64,000 bases of DNA, from the NCBI GenBank assembly GCA_039182965.1, contig JBCDBW010000010.1:1-64000 (forward strand), given 5' to 3'. Source of the stretch: JBCDBW01 sp039182965. GTDB taxonomy: Bacteria; Verrucomicrobiota; Verrucomicrobiia; Verrucomicrobiales; DEV007. The notes below the pieces were generated by a model. It saw only the letters and a list, made by a program, of their open reading frames with translations. It was not told where the DNA came from and ran no database searches. Both the position numbers and the translations under genes were made by a program. This document shows positions 62,363 through 64,000 of the stretch, in pieces; position 1 is the stretch's first letter, and each line of letters opens with the position of its first letter.

Positions 62363-63358
62363 ATGAATCAGCAGAAGCAGTTTTTAGTCGGTTTGCTTGT
62401 TGTGCTTGGATTGGCCATTGCCGGATCGGGATATTTCTTTATGTCGAGTAGAGGAGCCTTCAACGAGTCGATGGGTGGTTTTGACAATCAGCGGAACATG
62501 ATCGCGACCCTGGAACGCAAACCCTTGTATCCAAATGCGGAGAATGTGGGCCTTATCGAAGAATCTGTCTTGGGTTATCAGAGCGAGGTTGCAAAGCTAC
62601 AAGGCGAGTTATTGGGATATCAGAAAGCCCTGAACGGGACGATGACTCAGCCGCAGTTTCGGACAAAGCTGCAGGCGACAGTCGATGATTTTAAAGAGGG
62701 TGCCGCGGCGGTGGGCATGGTGTTACCCGAAGACTTTTACATGGGAATGCTGCGATACCGGACTGAGATCCCTCGAGCTGAGGCGGTGGGATTGTTAAAC
62801 TATCAATTGGAATCGATTGACAATTTGATGAAGGTGCTCGCCAACGCAGGGGCAACGGAATTGAATCAGGTAGAGCGAGCGGTGCTTCCGATTGAGAGTG
62901 ATGGTTATGAGGAGGAAGAGGGTGAGCAGGATCCGTTGGAAAAGTATCCCGTGCAAATTGCCTTCAGCGGTCCGCACAAAGCGTTGCAGGGATTCTTCAA
63001 TGAGGTTAGCAACGACAAAGAGTATTTCTATATCATACGGTATGTTCGTATTGAGAGCAGTATGAAGGAGGGGCCCGAGCGCTTCGGTGGTGACTTTGAC
63101 GACGAGTTCGATCAAGGGACGTTTGGAGGCGCCGACGATTTTGGAGGAAGCGGAATTGGCGGCGAAGAGCGCATCGACTATGACGCCAGCGTCATTATGG
63201 GGCAGGAGACTATCAAGTGTTTAGCGGTGGTGGACTTGGTCCGGGTTGCAGAGTTGAATTTGGATGTTGACTCTAGTGAAGCAGAGAAGGCGGTGGAAGC
63301 GGTGCCGGACGAAGTTCCGTCACCCGATGGGGGGGCGGCAGGGTCTGATGGGGGTTGA
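62363..63358 (+). CDS. Amuc_1100-like (PilO-like) membrane protein
   Basis: 331 residues, 6 nt after the PilM-like stop. A short cytoplasmic N-terminus, one transmembrane helix (about 7-27), a coiled-coil region (30-95), then a ferredoxin-like PilO-type domain (VQIAFSGPHKALQGFFNEVSN, EYFYIIRYVRIESS). The last third is acidic with G/D-rich linkers. Position, size (Amuc_1100 has about 317) and plan match Akkermansia Amuc_1100, known for TLR2 signalling. Host interaction is a property of the Akkermansia protein and is not implied here. Confidence 0.82.
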   Translation: MNQQKQFLVGLLVVLGLAIAGSGYFFMSSRGAFNESMGGFDNQRNMIATLERKPLYPNAENVGLIEESVLGYQSEVAKLQGELLGYQKALNGTMTQPQFRTKLQATVDDFKEGAAAVGMVLPEDFYMGMLRYRTEIPRAEAVGLLNYQLESIDNLMKVLANAGATELNQVERAVLPIESDGYEEEEGEQDPLEKYPVQIAFSGPHKALQGFFNEVSNDKEYFYIIRYVRIESSMKEGPERFGGDFDDEFDQGTFGGADDFGGSGIGGEERIDYDASVIMGQETIKCLAVVDLVRVAELNLDVDSSEAEKAVEAVPDEVPSPDGGAAGSDGG

Positions 63359-63402
63359 TGTCAAACGTGTGGAATTATCAATATTGGAAGGTTTGATCGG
63401 CA

Positions 63403-64000
63403 ATGGAATGGGTTAAGAAGCATTATGAGCGTTTGATCGTTCTGATTGTCGCGTTGATTACCGTTGGTCTTTCGGTCGGACTTATTCTGAAGAGTTTTGC
63501 ATTTTCAGAAAACTTTGCCTTGATTGAAGTCGTTCCGCGGTCGGAGCTGCCAGAGAACCGGCTGGGAGATGTTGAGGCAGCGATTGAGACGTTGAAGATC
63601 GCTTCGGTATGGGATTCTCCCGTAGTAAACGACAAGCGTGTGCAATTGTTCATGACGTTTCCCATCGTCGAAAAAGACGGTGAAATTTTTGATATGAGCG
63701 AGAATGAGCAGTTGCTGCGGCCTCCTGTCGACAACACTTGGTTGGTTGAGAATGGCTTAGACTTTCTGCGTGCTGATGTGCTTGACCTTGATCCGGAAGG
63801 GGATGGGTTTAGCAATCTTGAGGAATGGAATGCGAAGACGAGTCCTTCGGATGCGGAGAGTACGCCTCCGATTTTGACCAAGTTGGATTTCGTTCGGCGG
63901 GAGCAGGAGAACTACGTCATTGAGTTTTCCGCCAAGCCTGATGCGCAGACGTTTCAAGTGGCGCGGCGCCTCCCCAATCCGGTTTCCAAGTTTTATAATA
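63403..64000 (+). CDS. Amuc_1099-like pilus-system protein, N-terminal part, cut by window edge
   Basis: The ATG at 63403 opens 199 codons to the edge. The N-terminus is MEWVKKHYERLIVLIVALIT, one transmembrane helix (about 10-31), then a periplasmic domain with SELPENRLGDVEAAIETLK. Residues 128-142 (DLDPEGDGFSNLEEW) look like a calcium-binding thrombospondin type 3 or EF-hand loop, followed by AKTSPSDAES. It follows the Amuc_1100-like gene by 44 nt, and in Akkermansia the same slot holds Amuc_1099. The secretin (Amuc_1098) would be expected just outside the window. Confidence 0.78.
   Translation, partial: MEWVKKHYERLIVLIVALITVGLSVGLILKSFAFSENFALIEVVPRSELPENRLGDVEAAIETLKIASVWDSPVVNDKRVQLFMTFPIVEKDGEIFDMSENEQLLRPPVDNTWLVENGLDFLRADVLDLDPEGDGFSNLEEWNAKTSPSDAESTPPILTKLDFVRREQENYVIEFSAKPDAQTFQVARRLPNPVSKFYN

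Noticed and set aside
1..64000. tRNA genes, rRNA genes, CRISPR arrays, insertion sequences
   Set aside because: The gaps between genes were read for cloverleaf ends, direct-repeat arrays and transposase-like frames; none was seen. A short or divergent RNA gene could still have been missed by eye.

Overview
The window looks like the chromosome of a verrucomicrobial bacterium (phylum Verrucomicrobiota, class Verrucomicrobiae). The strongest pointer is the right end. There, four consecutive + strand genes (59969 to the window edge) match, in order and architecture, the pilus-like locus known from Akkermansia muciniphila as Amuc_1102, Amuc_1101, Amuc_1100 and Amuc_1099. The window is dense with core genes. 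I saw no rRNA, tRNA, CRISPR array, insertion sequence or phage gene. Fifty-three coding regions are described; the two at the edges are cut by the window.

Layout. 1-2.6 kb (minus): a cut glycosyltransferase, an Mpl-like Mur ligase, and a small self-contained transcription unit (promoter, two paralogous mini-ORFs, terminator). 2.7-10 kb: a lipoprotein, then LepA, signal peptidase I, an unknown membrane protein, an HpnD-like squalene/phytoene synthase and a zinc-ribbon membrane protein. 10-17.5 kb: an SHD1/DUF1080-like secreted protein, then a tight co-oriented run mtnA / APH-fold kinase / OmpH-Skp / NamZ (DUF1343) / 3D-domain protein / APC permease, and a convergent MsrB lipoprotein. 17.5-24.8 kb: accessory and envelope genes, including a fusion with a degenerate APS-kinase-like domain, a secreted four-cysteine protein with its own terminator, a PQQ-type propeller protein, a phosphoesterase, a Tat-exported DUF3500-like protein and an AsmA-like protein.

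25-42.5 kb is housekeeping: scpA-scpB-pheA, gltB, glgX, pyk, a sigma-70 factor with an AT-hook-like tail, comM, ilvD and proC. 42.6-48.1 kb is an iron-sulfur block: a Fur/PerR-family regulator with a palindrome over its own promoter, sufC-sufB-sufD, a 73-residue protein and an Mrp/ApbC carrier. 48-54.4 kb (minus): rpoN, an M48 protease, dusB, a hypothetical protein and an LptF/G-family permease with an unusual N-terminal membrane extension. 54.5-59.8 kb: a DinG-type helicase, aroD, a polyprenyl-phosphate sugar transferase and a UDP-glucuronate decarboxylase-like enzyme. The last two probably supply surface polysaccharide, as may the glycosyltransferase at the left edge. 60-64 kb: the pilus-like locus.

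By eye the + strand is richer in G than C under most genes of either orientation, as expected if the + strand is the leading strand throughout. Minus-strand genes are therefore written largely with C-ending codons. All functional calls are from reading the translated sequence; no database search was possible.
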